53,693 nt of DNA, taken from contig LLCB01000363.1 in assembly GCA_001414345.1 (NCBI GenBank), positions 1-53,693 of the forward strand. The letters are read 5' to 3'. The position numbers and the translations under genes are program-made. The stretch comes from Hymenoscyphus infarciens. Lineage: Eukaryota > Ascomycota > Leotiomycetes > Helotiales > Helotiaceae. The notes below the pieces were generated by a model that was not told the DNA's origin, searched no databases, and saw only the letters and a list, made by a program, of their open reading frames with translations. This document shows positions 35,326 through 50,619 of the stretch, piece by piece; position 1 is the stretch's first letter, and every line of letters begins with the position of its first letter.

Positions 35326-36299
35326 TTAATTAGAAGTAGAGAGGAAGTAGTAGAACCTAGAGTAAGTAAACTAGTAGGTTAACTTATATCCTTATTCTAT
35401 ACTAGGTTTAGCTACCTATTTATAAATAGTTCTTATATAACCTTACTTCTTACCTATACTAAAACCCGCTCTTATATTAAAACCCGCCTCTTTACTTAGA
35501 TAAAGTTATTAACCTTATTCTAATAAAGAAGAATAAAATTATAATTAAGGCTTAAAGATATACTTTAGCTAATTTATAATAGTTTATAAAGCCTTTCTAT
35601 TTTTTTAAGATACCTCTTCCTTCTCTTATAAAGTAGATTATATTACTATATATAAGAAACAATTTTTTAATAGATTCTTAAAAGAAGGTAGTATCGCGGT
35701 TAGTAAGCTATTTCTATCTAGGTAATACTATTAACCTAAAGAGACCTTTTTTATAGTATAGCTAAAGCCTTCTTATATACTACTAAACCTATATTAAGCT
35801 ATAATTCTAATTCTCGTTCTCTTTCTAAATACTACTCTAATATTCTCTTTAAAATCGTTAAATTAATATATATAGTATTAGAAGTATAAAGTAGACGTTA
35901 ACGTTAAATTAACTTTAAGAGATTTAATATAATATTAAGTAATTTATATATCTATTAGTATATTACTATACTATAACCTTACTTTATAATAAACATATAC
36001 TTAATACGCTTAAGTAATTAAGATTAAGTAGGTTTATAAGCTACTAAATAAGTGCTTTTATTATAATACTATTTAAGATTTTTCTTATAATATCTCTTAG
36101 GCTATATTTATAATATATTATAACAAGTTAATTAGATTTAAGTTAGCCTTATTTATAAAGATAGCTAAGAGTATAGCTTACTTATACTTTTATTAGATTA
36201 CTAGGTACTCTATCTACCTTTTACTATAGGTTATTAGCTTATACTAAAGTAATCGTATTCTCTATACTCTATAGATTAATTAATTTATAAACTAATAAT

Positions 36300-36515
36300 A
36301 CTACTAAAAGTATAAGTAAGCTATCTTACTAGAAAAGTAAGTAAGCCTTTAAAATTTATAAGTAAGCTACTAAAAGTATAGGTAAGCTATTAAAAGTTAT
36401 AAGTAAGCTATAAAAAGTTATAAATAAGCTGCTAAAAAAGTAAGTAAGCCTTTAAAATAAGTAAGTAAGCTACTAAAAGTATAGATAAGCTACTAAAAGT
36501 TATAAGTAAGCTATT
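36300..36515 (+). repeat. Short tandem cluster, AAGTAAGCTACTAAAAG
   Basis: Units of roughly 25 bases (AAGTAAGCTACTAAAAGTAT, AAGTAAGCTATAAAAAGTTA and variants) repeat about eight times. They share the GTAAGCT core with arrays elsewhere in the block. Confidence 0.75.
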
Positions 36516-37099
36516 ATAATTTAAGAGGCCTTTTTATAAATATCCCTCTATATTATAAAAATCCCTCTCTATAATAAACATCTCCTACTCTATAAGCTTA
36601 GTATACTCTTAGAGTATAGTAGCCACTTATTTAAAGGTCTATATATAACCGTAGTTCTAGACAAGCTATTTACTATATCTAAGAGGTATTCTTAGTTAAT
36701 TAAAACTATTATTATAGTTAGAGTAGGCTAATTATTTATATAACCTAGACTATCTAATTTAACCTAGCTCTTGCTAAATAAAGAAAGTAGTACTATAATC
36801 TATACTTAGTCTTAGTAGTAAAATAACACTAAAACACTCTCTTTTTATTTATTTATATATAATTCTATATATATTTTAATACTATATTATTTAACTATCT
36901 AAATCTATATAGTCTTATAAGTCTAGTAATTACGCTCTTTTCTATCTTTATCTTTATCTATAATTATAAGTAAAAAAGGAGTAAAAAGAGAGCGTTTTAG
37001 TATTATTTTACTACTAAGACTAAGTATAGATTATAGTACTACTTTCTTAAAGTAAGATAAGCTAATAGAGGATATAACTTTACCTAGTACCCGGTTTAG

Positions 37100-37260
37100 G
37101 TTTAATAACGTTACTCTATAGAATAAGCTTACTCCTTAGAGAATAGCTTACTCTAAGAGCCTACTCTAAGAGCTTACTTGTTAAAGAATAGCTTATCTAA
37201 GAGCCTACTCTAGAAGCCTACTCTAGAAGCTTACCTAGTAAGTAGAGCTTAGCTAGACCT
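37100..37260 (-). repeat. Short tandem cluster, AGCTTACTCTAAGAG
   Basis: Repeats of GCTTACTCTAAGAGCCTACT, CTCTAGAAGCCTACT and variants, at 15- to 30-base spacing, with the AGCTTAC core in reverse orientation. Confidence 0.65.
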
Positions 37261-38154
37261 CTAAATTTATTCTATTCTAGTATACTCTAGAAAACTATAA
37301 AATAATTATAAGATTATAGAAAGAGGAAAGTAGAAAGGAAGGAAGTAAGATATATTAGAGTTAGTTTTTTTGTCTATTTAAGCTATACTATATATCCTTT
37401 TTATCTTAAATACTTTTTATTACTCTAATTAATAAGCTAAGATCCCTATTATACCTAGAGTTACTAAAGCTAAGCTAGTTAAAAAAAAGCTATATAATAT
37501 ACCTAGGAGCTATTCTATACTCTCTTCTATCTTATTCTTACTTAAAGTATCTCTTTTATTCCTCTAACTTAAGTAGAGCCTATATTAGTATTTACCTTAA
37601 CATTATCTATAACATAGTTAAGACTATATAAGAGACAGGTTCTTATAGATTACTAGTATAGAGGAAGAAGAGAGGTATTCTTATAAACTCTAACTTTACC
37701 TATACTAAATTTATATTAGATAAAACCTAAGACTAATCCTAACTAATAGAAATATATCTTAAGAAGGTATTTATAATAGAGATAGTATTTATAATAAAGG
37801 TAGTATTATTTATAATATAAAGAAAAGTAATAAAACTATTATATAATAGTTTTCTTATTTCTCCTTCTATTATAAATAATACCGCTCTTATTATAAACCC
37901 CGCCTCTATTATAAATACTAGCCTTATTATAAATACTACCTCTATTATAAATACTATCTTTATTATAAATATATATATTATTATAGAAGGTCTAAAGTTA
38001 TAAAGCTATATATACTATTAAATATTAGAGAATAGTACTTTATTTAAAGTTACTAAAAGAGTCTAAGTACTTACTAACATATTATAGGTCTAATCCTTAA
38101 GCAGCTATAAACAGCTAGCTAGGAGGCGAATCCTAAGGCTAGGTTTATTAGTAT

Positions 38155-38525
38155 AATTTACTAGATATTAAGTTAGATTAAAAGGGTTAGCAATGTTAAG
38201 CTACTAAGATTAAGAAGTCTAAAGAAGTTAAGCTAACTAGCGAAGTATAACAAACGAATATTAAATTAAAGAGGTCTATAAAATCGAGCTAGTTTATAAA
38301 GTATAATAAAAAAGACTATAAAGCCTAAATAAAGGTTTATTAGATATTAGGTTAGATTAAAGAGGTTAGTAATATTAAGCTACTAAGATTAAGAAGTCTA
38401 AAAGAGTTAAGCTAACTAGCGAAGTATAATAAATAAATATTAGATTAAAAGAGTCTATAATATTAAGCTAGTTTATAAAGTATAATAAAAAAGACTATAA
38501 AGCTTAAATAGAGGTTTATTAGATA
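38155..38525 (+). repeat. 180-bp tandem duplication
   Basis: TATTAGATATTAGGTTAG-like starts occur at about 38159, 38339 and 38519. Between them two units of 180 bases share AAGCTACTAAGATTAAGAAG, GTTAAGCTAACTAGCGAAG and AAAAAAGACTATAAAGC. The copies differ mainly by transitions. Confidence 0.88.
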
Positions 38526-41500
38526 TTAGATTAGTTTAAAGAGAGAGTTTAATTATTCTTCTTCTTATTCTTCTTTCTCTTTTTTTTCTTCTTCTTCTTC
38601 TATTTACGTTCCTTCTCTACTTATTCTATCTCTTAAATCTACTATTTAAGTTCGTCCTCTTCTATAAGTCTAGCTATTACTTAGTCGATAGAGTAGAACC
38701 GAATTTCGTAAGAAGCGTAATAAAAGGTTATATTTTATAATATAGATAGAATATAGGTAATATTAGTTATAAGAATTAATAAGATATATTTAAAGAGGTC
38801 TTTATATTACTTAGACTAATTAGGATTAGGAGCTAATTTATAGTAATTAGCCTAGTAGATTAGCTATTTAAATAGTTAGATTACTACCTTATAGAGCTTA
38901 ATTACTAGCTTACTTATATAAATAACTAGTTATAACTTACTAGTATAGAGCTAGCTTATCTATACCTTATCCCTAGTAACCTATATTTAAGCTTAATCTT
39001 ATTATATCTTATTATATTATAACTTTTTAGTAAGGTTAGGTCTAGAGAGTACTCTAACAAGCCTCTCTATATAGGCGCTTTAGAGATGCTTTTCTTCTCT
39101 AAAAGTAGCTAATATTCTAAGATACTAAAGACTTTTTAATACTTAATAACTTTAATATAAATAAAGACTATAATCTATAGATTAATTAAGACTTTAACAT
39201 TTTTACGCCTTAATACTTTAATATTACCTAAAAGAAACTAAAACGAATAAATCTTTAAAACTAGGCTACCTACTATACTAATTAGAAAACTACGATTCTA
39301 TTTCTTAGGCTTACTATATTTACTAGTCTAGTAAGGTATAATTCTATAAACTATAAAAGGATTACTAGAAATGTAATTTATATTACTCTTTATTATAAGG
39401 TTCTAAATTAGGTATTTAAAGGAGTTATAAACTAATATCTTAGTAGAAGGAGCTATATCTAAGAATATTATATATTATAGCTATCTATAGTTAAAGGTAA
39501 TATTATTATTATAATCTAGATATTTCCTATTAAGTCTCTATAACCTTATACTAGCCTTTTATCTTAATCTCCTAGAATTTTTTCACTATATTATTATATA
39601 TAGTAAGATTTCTAAATAAGCCTAGTCCTATAGTCTTATAAAATTTATTTAGCTTAAATAATTTATTTATATACTAGACCTATAGAAACTATAGAAGTAT
39701 ACTTATTTTAATTAGATTAGAGCTACTAAGTACTACTAAGTACTTTTTAATTAAGAAGTTTAAGCCTCTTACTCTACTAGTACTATATCTTCTACTAATA
39801 CTCTTAAGGCCTAGACTATACTCTTATTACTATAATATACCTACTCTACTTATTTCTATTAAGATAATTCTAATATAAGACTATATATTTAGAGCTAGGA
39901 TAGAAACTAGTAGTATAAGTAAGAGATTCGATCTAACTAATATTTTATTAGAGGTTAGTCTTAAAGAAGCTTTTTTATACTAAACTCTCTTAGTAGAGAA
40001 GTCGATAATATATATTATAGTCTTACTCTTACTAGTAATAGTATTATATAAAACCTACTAGAAATCTCTAGTCTAGATAAGAACGAGTAGAATAGTACTA
40101 TAGAGTATAGCTACTACTTTAAAGCTATAAGTTCTATAGAGATAAAAAGATTTAAAGAGCTTAACTAGACTAGACTTATAAATATAGTATACTATTATAG
40201 AGTAACTCTTAGGCTTATTAATTAATACTATAGGAAGAAGTATAAAGTTATAAGTTATATACTCTAGAGTATCTTATTAAGACTTCTATTAAATATATAT
40301 ATAATTATCTAATATAATATTACTTATAAATTTACTTTATAGATATAAAAGAGATATTCTAAAATAAATATAAAAGTTTAATTTACTATAAATATAATAT
40401 ACTAATATATATATACTCTTAAATATTAAATACTATAAAGCCTCTTCTATACTAAAGGTCTTAGAATATCTAATAAAGAAGAAGTAGAAAGAGACTAGAG
40501 TAGAAAGTCTTATCTTATACTATTATACTAAATTATATTACTAATAAGCTAAGAAAGTATTCTAAATATATAAACATAATATTATAAGAATACTTAATTA
40601 CTTTACCTTAGTAGCTATTTAGATATAAAGTATAAACGTATACTTAAAAAGGAGCTTAAATATCTAGAGAATATTAAAAAGGTATACTAGTATCTACTTT
40701 TAAAAGAGAAAATCATTCCTAACTAAGATATTATTAAAGTATTAAAAGAGTATACTAAATAATAGATAAGCTTTTATATTTCCTATTTAAAGTTCTTTTA
40801 TAAAAACTAGAGTCTTTAGAAATATCTCTATAAAGAGTAATACTTACTCTTAAATAGTTATAATAGTTTATAAGAAAAAAAGAGTAAGGTACTACTTAAA
40901 GAATAAGGCTTTATAAGAAACTCTTCTAGCTACTTCTCTATAAGGAAAATATAAAAGAAAATTTTAGAATTAAGTAAGAAGAGTACCTAGCTATAGTAGA
41001 AATTCTAATACCTATTTTAAAGAGGCTACCTTATAGTTCCTATACTATATAGTATCTATCTAGAAAGTAAACTATTACTAAAATAGTTATTAATACTATT
41101 ACTATAACCGAGGTAGAATTACTAGCTACTAGTTAATCTTATAAAGAATAGAAGTAGTTAAAGACAGAAAACCTTTATACTAAGTATATAAAAGTATAAA
41201 CTTAGTATTATATTAATAAAGAATTCCTATAATTCTAGATCTAAGTAATATTATAAGTTTAAAAGTAGAGAAATATATATAATTAGCATAATACTAAAGG
41301 AACTAAAAAGGCTAGCTAGTTACTTTAAAGTCTTTATAAGCAGTTAGTTATTATTCTCTTTAAATTATAAATAATTCTAACCTCTATCTTCTAAGCTCCT
41401 AGTACTTTAAAAGCAAGCCTAGAGAATTAAGAAGCTACTTAATAACCTCTCTCTTAAAGTACGCTTTAAAGGGATCTTATTAAAGATATTTAACCTAGAA

Positions 41501-44500
41501 ACCCTAGAAGCGGAATTAAATTAGAGAATATAGTAATATAAGTTAGTATAAGAAGAGGTTATCTTACTATTTTTAGTATTAAATATACTTTATCTTTAAT
41601 TTATAAATAATATAATTATCTTATAAGGTATTAATATATACTAGTACTTATAAAGGTATATTAAAGAAAAGGAATTACTTATATATAAGTAGTTAAGATT
41701 AATAAAATAGATATAAGATACTTCCTAGATACTACTTAACTACTAGTATTAGCTAAGAGGAAATACACCTAGTTATATACTTATTAGTTATAATATTCTA
41801 GAGAGAATTATTATTACTAAGGTAGTAGTTAATTATAATAACTAGTATACTAACCTAGGCTAGAAGAGAAGACTAAAAAGTATTATTTCTCTTATTACTT
41901 AATTATAGTATCCTTTCTAACTATATAGATACTTTAAATACTTTAAATTTATTACTACTAAGCTTTTAAAAACTAGAAGATAATAGAAGTAAGGCTTATA
42001 TATCTTAAATAAAGGAGAGTACTAAGAATACTAAGAATACTAAGAATTCTAAGAATAGTAAAAAAGATATATTTATATTAGATAAGAGTAATAATAAGGA
42101 AGCTATAGTAGAGTATACTAATACTCTAAATAAAGTATTTAGGCTTCTTAATATTAAGGAGGATTAGATACTTAATAGAGATAATAGAGAAGAGAATAGA
42201 GTAAGAATAGCTTAATATAATAGATTAAAGGGTAAGTAATAGTAATTATACTAGATATTTTAAGTTAGAATTTAGAAGGAAAAGAGGAGTAGAAGCTATA
42301 TATTAATAGATAAGCTTTATTAGTAGATAAACTATATATTAGTAGATAAGCTATATATTAATAGATAAGCTTTATTAGTAGTAGAATAATAGTAAGTAAG
42401 TATATTAGTAGATAAGCCGTATATCGATAGATAAGCTTTAGAACAGTAGTAAGTAAGCATATTAGTAGATAAGAAAAAGTAGGCCTATTTATAATTCTAT
42501 AGCTTACTAAACTAGTAAATCGTCTAAGAGGACTTAAAGTTTAGACTATAATATAAGCTTTTAACTACATAGAAAGAGCTTCTATTAGACTATCTCTATT
42601 TAATAATAATAATTATAATTTAAACGTAAACGCCTCTTCCTTAGCTACTAGTATCTAACTAAGTCGAGTAAAAAGTATATCCTTTTAGTAAGTTAACTAC
42701 CTACCTAGTATACTACTTACCTCTTAAAAAGATAATTCTAACTATAATATACTCTATTAATAAAACCTCTTAGTCTATAAGAATAAGAAAACATAAATAC
42801 TTATATACTTATAATATTAGTATCTTATAGATACTAGTACTTATAAGTATAAAATGCTAGATTTATTTAAGTAAGTCTAGAGTCTACGCTAATATTAAAA
42901 TATATTATTACTCTTATATCCTATTAACTATAGTATTAACTAAATCTAGAAGCTAATAAAATAAGTATTAAATAAGTTTTAATAAAGAGGAAGAAGAAGA
43001 TAAGAGTATATATGTTTCTAGTAAAGTATTAATAAAGAATAAAATAATATATTATATCTAATACTATTATATAAAAATAATAAGAAGTCTCTTCCTTCTT
43101 ATATTTATATTCTTATATTAAAACTAATATAAAAGAGTCTTTAATCTTAGATTACTATTAGGATTACTAAAGTAATAGTATATTACTATTAAATATACCT
43201 AAGGTACTATATTCGTGTTTATTAGCCTAAGTTAATATAATATCTTCTACTTAAGTTAAGAAGAAATATTTACTCTTTAATATAAGCTAAGTAGTAAGCT
43301 AGAATTCACCTATTAGCACGTTCTAGGCAACGAACTAGACTATAACCTCTCTTTATTATATTCTACTAAAAAAGAATAAGTACTTAATACCTTACTAGTA
43401 CTTATCTTTATATAAACTTAAAAAAGATCTTAGTTATATCTATTCCTTAGTACTTCTATATATACTTATAAGTACTCTTTTATTTTAGTTTATAATAGAG
43501 ATTAGTATTAAGAGTTTACTAATTAAAAGAAGATAGCTAGGCTTTAATATTACCTTTACTAGTCTTAATATTATTTATACCTCTATTAATAACTCTATCT
43601 CTAAGTACCTCTCTACTAACTATATTATTAGTAATCCTACCTCCTTTATAAACATTTATAAGTACTTCTACCTACCTTTCTTAATTAAAACCGCTACTAA
43701 TAAATTAAAAGATAAGGACTTAACCTTAATTATACTTCTACTAACCTTATTCTTAATTATACTTCTACTAGCCTTATCTATAACTATCTTATCTTATATA
43801 CCTTTATATACCTTTATAAGTCCTACTTTTTAATTAACTAAATCTAAGGAAAGAAGCTAAGCCCTAATTATATCTCTATTAAACTTATCTTCGAGTATAC
43901 CTAATATACCTTACTTACCTTATATACCCCTAGCGCCTCCTATACCTCTATAATCTAAATTACTACCTCTAGTTACTAAAGTATATATTCCTACTCTACT
44001 AATTTAACCTTATCTAATAGTTATAAGAACCTTAAAGTAATTCTCTTAATAAGGTTATTAACTAGTTAAGACTTTTACTTAAGACTACTCTTAAATTTAA
44101 GGTTCCTTTATTACCTATATAATCTAAACTTAGTAAACTTTTATAATATACTTTTAATAGTAGTAGTAGTAATAATAGTAGTAGCAACGGCTTAAACTAT
44201 AGTAGTTTCTTTAAATTTATAATAGCGTCTATATTTAGCTAAAGTACTAAAAATATTAAGATACCTCTATTAGAGTAGTAAGAATAGATAGAAAGATAAC
44301 GACTTCTAACTAGCTTTTAAAGTAAAAGTATATAAAAGGACTATTTTAAACTTAAGACTACTACTAAGAAGGTTTTACCTAAAGATAGTAGCTACCTAAA
44401 GTTTACTAAAGATAAGCTAAGCCTACTTAAGACTACTATTTACTTATATAAATATAACTGTAATAAAACTAGAGGTGAACTTATAATATAATATATATAC

Positions 44501-46411
44501 TTAAGTACTATTATAAAGTTTAAACTCTACCTACCTTATAATTAAATTCCCTAAGTATATTTAGATAACCTAAAAAGTTTAAGCCTAATAGAGGAGTACC
44601 TCTAATAATATAAGAGAGAGTAGTCTACTATTAATCCTATTAAGTAGATAGAGGCTAATAGCCTTATTACTTATATAATAGCTAATAACCTTATCTTTAT
44701 TAAGCTCTTAACATTTAATTTATTATTTAATATAAATATTAATATTAACTTAAATAACTACTAAAAGCTTTTAGATATAAATAAGAGTAATAACTATCCT
44801 TCTTAGTAGAGTATAAGACTAAATAGGTTTTAAGCGTTTAATAAAGATAGGTTTTACTCTAGTATCTTAGAGAAGTTAAAAAAAATTAGCTCTAAGAATC
44901 CTCTTTACTACCTACTTCGTTTTAATAAACTCTATACCTATACTATCTATTAGGAATAAAAAAGGCTAGATAATACTTCTAATATTAAAAATATAGCTAA
45001 GCGTAATAGTATAATAGTATATATAAAGTAGGTATATTTCTATAAGAAACTTAAGAAGATAACTAGTACTTTATATTTCTTATAAGTTAATAAGAGAATA
45101 GTTTTTAATAATACTTTATATACTTTTATAGTTATATTAATTAGTAGTATAGTTACTTTTTAGATATACTATTTAATAATTACCTATTATCTAACTATAG
45201 AAGATAAGACCTAAAAACTACTAATAAGAGTATATAGTTAGAAGATAATTAATACTATTATAAATAAAGATATTAATAAACTAATCTAATTTTATAATAG
45301 CTTTAACTAGCTAATATTCTAAGTAAAATTTAAGCGCCTCTATAAGCTAGAGAACCACCTTATTACTATAGATATTTAGAGAGTATAAAGCCTTAACTAG
45401 CCTCTTCTCTTCTATCCTCTATAATAAGTAGAGATAGCTTAGAGTATAGAATATAAAAGTTACTTTTCTCTTTTTATCTCTCTTAATAAATAGATAAAAA
45501 CTTTAAACTATATAACTAGCGTTTCTTATTACTTTTTTAACGCTTTTCTCTCTATTTCTTCTCTCTTATTATAATATATAGAATAGATAGTTAAACTATA
45601 GTAGAGGGCCTTTTTTTAGCTACTAGTTACTTATAGCTATCTTGCTTACTTTAGTTAGTTTATTATATATAATTATAATTAAAGTTTATAAACTAATAGT
45701 TAATTTCCTTTTTAACCTTCTTTATAGGATTCTAATAAGGTTAGAGTATTAGAAGCTTAATTTTTAGAGTCTATAAAGAGCACTAGAGATATACCTACTT
45801 ACTTAATTATTAATAGCTTACTTAATTGTTAATAGCTTACTTAGTAATTACTAGCTTACTTAGTAGATAATAGTTTTACTTACTAATATCTAATATTAGT
45901 AAGAAGTAGCTTATACGCCAAATACTAGCTTACTTACTAAAAAGGAGCTTATCTACTAATATTAAAGAACTATCTCTCTTAGAGTACTACTAGAATATAA
46001 TATACTTTAATAAAAGTATATATAGTTATTAAAGGAGGTAGATAGTCGCTTTTACCTTACTCGATTAAGTTAGATAAGCTAGGTATATCGTTACTTATTC
46101 TAGCTTTAGAAATTTAGTAATCATAAAGGCTAGCGCCTTACTAAGGGTATATAATTATTATTATAGTAGTTATAGCTATAGTTAGTAGTATTAATTTAAA
46201 TAGGAGTTATATAACTTATAAAGCTAAATAATACTATAAATATATAAAATTAAAAGATACCTATTATACTACTTTAACTTACTAGGACTTTAATACTATT
46301 TAGTAAACTAATCATAGCTAACTTATTAAGTAAGCTACTATTTAGTAGATAAGCTAGTAAACGCTATAAGAAGCTAGCTAATAATATCTTTATAACTAAG
46401 AACTCTTATCT
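38526..46411. other. RIP-mutated sequence, no gene
   Basis: About 7.9 kb of AT-rich DNA without a readable frame. Irregular TTAGTAGATAAGCT repeats occur at 42290-42480. AGCTTACTTA copies occur at 45790-45960. T- and C-rich tracts at 43600-43960 may be remnants of a repeat-bearing reading frame on the other strand, but I cannot identify it. Confidence 0.5.
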
Positions 46412-46414
46412 TTA

Positions 46415-49400
46415 GAGCCTATTTAAAGCCTATTTAGCTAGTATATTTTCTTAGATAGTTTAGTATATATACTACTAAAAAGATGTTATAATAATAATAA
46501 TAGATAATTTAATATATTTAATACTTTAGTATATACTAAAGTATTTAGTCTATAAATTTTTTAAGCTATATTATTTAGCTAAATACTCTAATTTTTATAT
46601 AAAAGATTATCTCTACTAAAAAAAGTTTTTATTCTATTATTTTTAAAACTACGATAATTAGAATATATTCTAATATATATTTTATTCTCTTACTACTAGT
46701 ACTAGTACTACTACTACTCTATTAATATATATATACTACTTTACTAATATTAGATATCTATTTATAACCTCTAAATAGAGGCTATTATAGTATTAATTAG
46801 AGCCTTTTCTTATATAAATTACTATTTAGACAACTTTATTAAAATATTTTAATATATTTTAAAGTTATAAAGTAATAAGTAGATAAAAGATTTAATTTAA
46901 AAGTACTTACTTATAATTTCTAATTACTTATATAATAAGAAGTATATCTTAAGTAGTTAAATAATTCTTCTTTTATAATACTTACTTATAGAGTATATTA
47001 TTAACCTTCTTTCTAGAAATTTCCTCTAGCTTATTATATTAGTAGTAGTAAAGAATTAAGCTATTAAAGTAATACTTTTACTTATATCTATTATCTCTTT
47101 AATACTAAAGAGCTTCTTTCTCTTTACTAGTAATTACTTCTTAGAAGCTCTTTACTTCTAAGAAGCTAGCTAAGATATTAGAGTCTCTTTTTCCTTCTCT
47201 TTCTTCTTCTTTTTAGTCTTCTTTTTAGCTTTTCTTTTATCTCTTTCTTATAACTTATATACTCTCTTCTATCTTAAGTATAATATACTTAATAGAGATT
47301 AATTTAAACTTAAATTTCCTCTCTTATATTAATAGTAATAATATTACTATAGTTCTTAATATAGAAGAGGTTAGAATTAATAGATATTCTTATATACTTA
47401 AGAATAACTCTAAGATATTAATAGTATTCTTTTAACTCTTAGAATAGCTATATTTACTAGTAGCTAATAGCTATTTAATTAGTATATAGATAATATATTA
47501 TAGTATATTAAGAGAAAGTCTTCTTCTTCTACTTCTTTAATTAAGAGTATTTTTTATAAGATATTATAATAGTATACTATTCTAAATTATAAGTATTTAT
47601 AAAACTACTAAGATTTCTAAGTACTACTATACCTCTAGGCTAAGATTATAAATAACTAATACTTATTTAATCAAAGATACTAAAGATATAATTATTTAAT
47701 ATTTATATATAAAAGATATAATAGTATACTATTCTACTAATACTTCTAATACCTTAGAGCTAAGATTATAATTAACTTAATACTTATATAAGAGAAAGTA
47801 TTAAGATTTAGATATTATATATTTAGCTTTAAAGCTCTTATTATTTAGTATTAGTTATATTAGATAAGACTTAGTTAGTATTATTATTAGATCTTAGTAT
47901 ATTTTAATCTCTTATATATAGATACTTATATTTTGTATAAAAGAGAGGTAGTTTTTCCTTTTCTTTTATACTAGAGCTTAGTATTTATATATATTATTTT
48001 ATCTTAAACGTACTTCTATATATCTCTTTAGTAGTAGTATATATTTTATACTATTATAAATATATTAGTATTAAATTTAATTATAGTTTAATTTACTTAC
48101 TTTTAAATAAAAAATCTTAGCTTTCTTTTTAATAGTAACTAAACCTTTACTATTCTAATTAAATTCTAAGATATAAAGTAGTTAATATATCTACTTATAT
48201 TTCTCTTTTAAATTACTAAATTTAATATAGTATATATAGCTATTCTTAAAAGAGTTACTATACTTTTTAGCTTATATATTAAAGATAGCTTAAGTAAGAG
48301 TAGTATTACTTACTTTATCTCTCTCTCTTTTTAATTTTTAATAACTTCTAATAGTAAAAAGATATTATTTCTAGACTAATAGTAATTCTTCTTATGTTCT
48401 AATTAAATAGATTAAGATTAGATAAAAGATAAAACTTAAGATAATTCTATAATAGTATAAAAGATATACTATAGTAGAAGAGATATATAGAAGTATATAT
48501 ATATAGAAGGTTAGATAATATAAAAGTCTAATAATAAGAATAACTAAGACCTTTCTTATATAAATAATCTTAAGATAATAATACTAAATATATAATATTT
48601 AAATTTTAATATCTTCTATATATAAATATTAGATATTACTACTTTTAGTATAAAGATATTAGTTATATTTACTCTTAACGTATAATTATTAGTAATATTA
48701 GTCTATTAGTCTATTTAGAATAGCTAGCTATTATAAATTCTAGTAATTTAGAGAAATTAAAAGATATTATAAATTAAGAAAGTCTTCTTCTTTTTATTAG
48801 ACTTTTTTTAGAAGTTATTTAAAGATATATTAAAGAATAAAAGTAATAGATAAAAGTAATAAGAAAATAAGTAATTAATATATCTAATTTTACTAAGTAA
48901 TATAAAAGTAATTAGATATATAGTAGTATTTAGTAAAGTAACTAAAATCTATTTTTAGATAATTAAATAAGTAAATAAATATATACTAAGCTACTTTTAA
49001 ACGATTCTAGTATAATTATTAGTTAATTTAATATTATCTTATAGCTAGTTAAATAATCTCTTAGTATATATATAATTTAATTTAGATATATAAGATTTAT
49101 ATATAAGTATAGAGTTAAAAGATACTTGTATATTTCTTATTATATTATAGCTTTTTTAGAAGTATATTTAATTACTATTTAGCTTAATGTATATATATTA
49201 TTATATATATTAGTAGATAGCTAGCTAATAGTTGTAGAAGTAGTAGATATCTAGAAATATATATAATCTTAGTAGTATATATATTAATATATATCTTTAA
49301 AAGATATATAAGTAAAAGTATATACTATAATATATACTAGCTAAATGTTAGTATATATTAGAATATATATAGATATATATTATAAATTATATTACTTTTT

Positions 49401-49774
49401 TAAGTAGTATATATATTATAATAGTAATTAATACTTTTATTCTCTAAATAATTATAAATACTTAGAATATTCTTTAAATATTCTTTTTTTTAGAAAAGAG
49501 AGATATTTAAGTTAGTTATTATTTACTATTCTTATTATATTATACTACTTATTTTTAAGTAAATTAAAATAAGTTTTTTAAGATTATAATCTTAGATAGT
49601 ATCTAATACTTTTAGTTAAAATATAAAAGTAATTAAAGTATAAAAGAAGAATAATACTTAAATTAAGAAAAAGTATAAACTAACTTAAGTAAGAATACTC
49701 TTATTCTTAAGAGATATTATTTAAGAGATAAAATAGTTACTTTTTAGTAAAAAATATATAAGCTAAATAGGCTC
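46415..49774. mobile_element. Harbinger-like element, 3.36 kb, RIP-degraded, TSD TTA
   Basis: The left end begins GAGCCTATTTA and then repeats AGCCTATTTAGCT. The right end, read on the minus strand, begins GAGCCTATTTAGCTTATA. TTA flanks both sides (46412-46414 and 49775-49777), a TWA-type duplication as made by PIF/Harbinger elements. The left subterminal sequence ATATATACTACTAAAAA also lies inside the right end of the 285-bp MITE at 5350-5634, so they are one family. The size would allow a transposase gene plus a Myb-like gene, but RIP has removed every frame. Another GAGCCT end-like sequence at about 46800 hints at nesting. Confidence 0.65.
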
Positions 49775-50619
49775 TTAAATACTTAGTAGTTTTATAGGTT
49801 ACTTATCTATTACTAGTCTACTTACTAATTACTAGCTTACTAGTTAATTACTTAGAAAGGTACGTTTTACTTTAAAGGCAGTTATAGGAGTAGAAAAGCT
49901 CTTATATTAATGTTTTTCTTAGACTACTTATTAGAAAACCTCTCTACTACCTACTCTAGATCCGATCTCTCTCTAGATATACCTAGGTAGTTTTCTAAAT
50001 TCGATTCTAGTAGGTAAGCAACTCTAATCTATCTATTATTAGAAAGTATAAGTATTATAAGGTTAAGAAGCTTAGCGAAGTTAATACTATCTAGGAAGTC
50101 TATTATTTAGATATCTATAATCTTTATACTATATATAAGGTTAGGCTTTAAAGTAGTATAATAGGTAGAGGTATTAATTAGAAGAGCGTTATTAGATACT
50201 AGTCTAGGACTATTCACTACCTAGTAGAAAGACATATTTAATATAATAGTATAATTTTAATAATAAGTAGACTATAAAGAGTAAAGGTTAAAATATAATA
50301 CTAGCTATAGAGTTACTAGGAAGCTTATATAAAAGACTATTTAAAGGTTAGAGAGAATATATATATAAAGGGGTAATACTAGTAGTAATAGTAGGTAAAA
50401 GTAATTAAGTATAGTACTACGCTAACTTAGTTAGCTGTTACTTAATATTTACTTATTAGTAGAGAGGTAAGCTACTAATTAATAATTTAGGAGCTTACTT
50501 ATATATTAAAAGCTTATATACTTATAATTTAGAAGCTTACTTATAATTTAGGAGAGAGAGAGAAAGAGATATTTTAAGCTATTACTAGTATTTATACAAG
50601 GTTACTAAGGCTTATAAAG

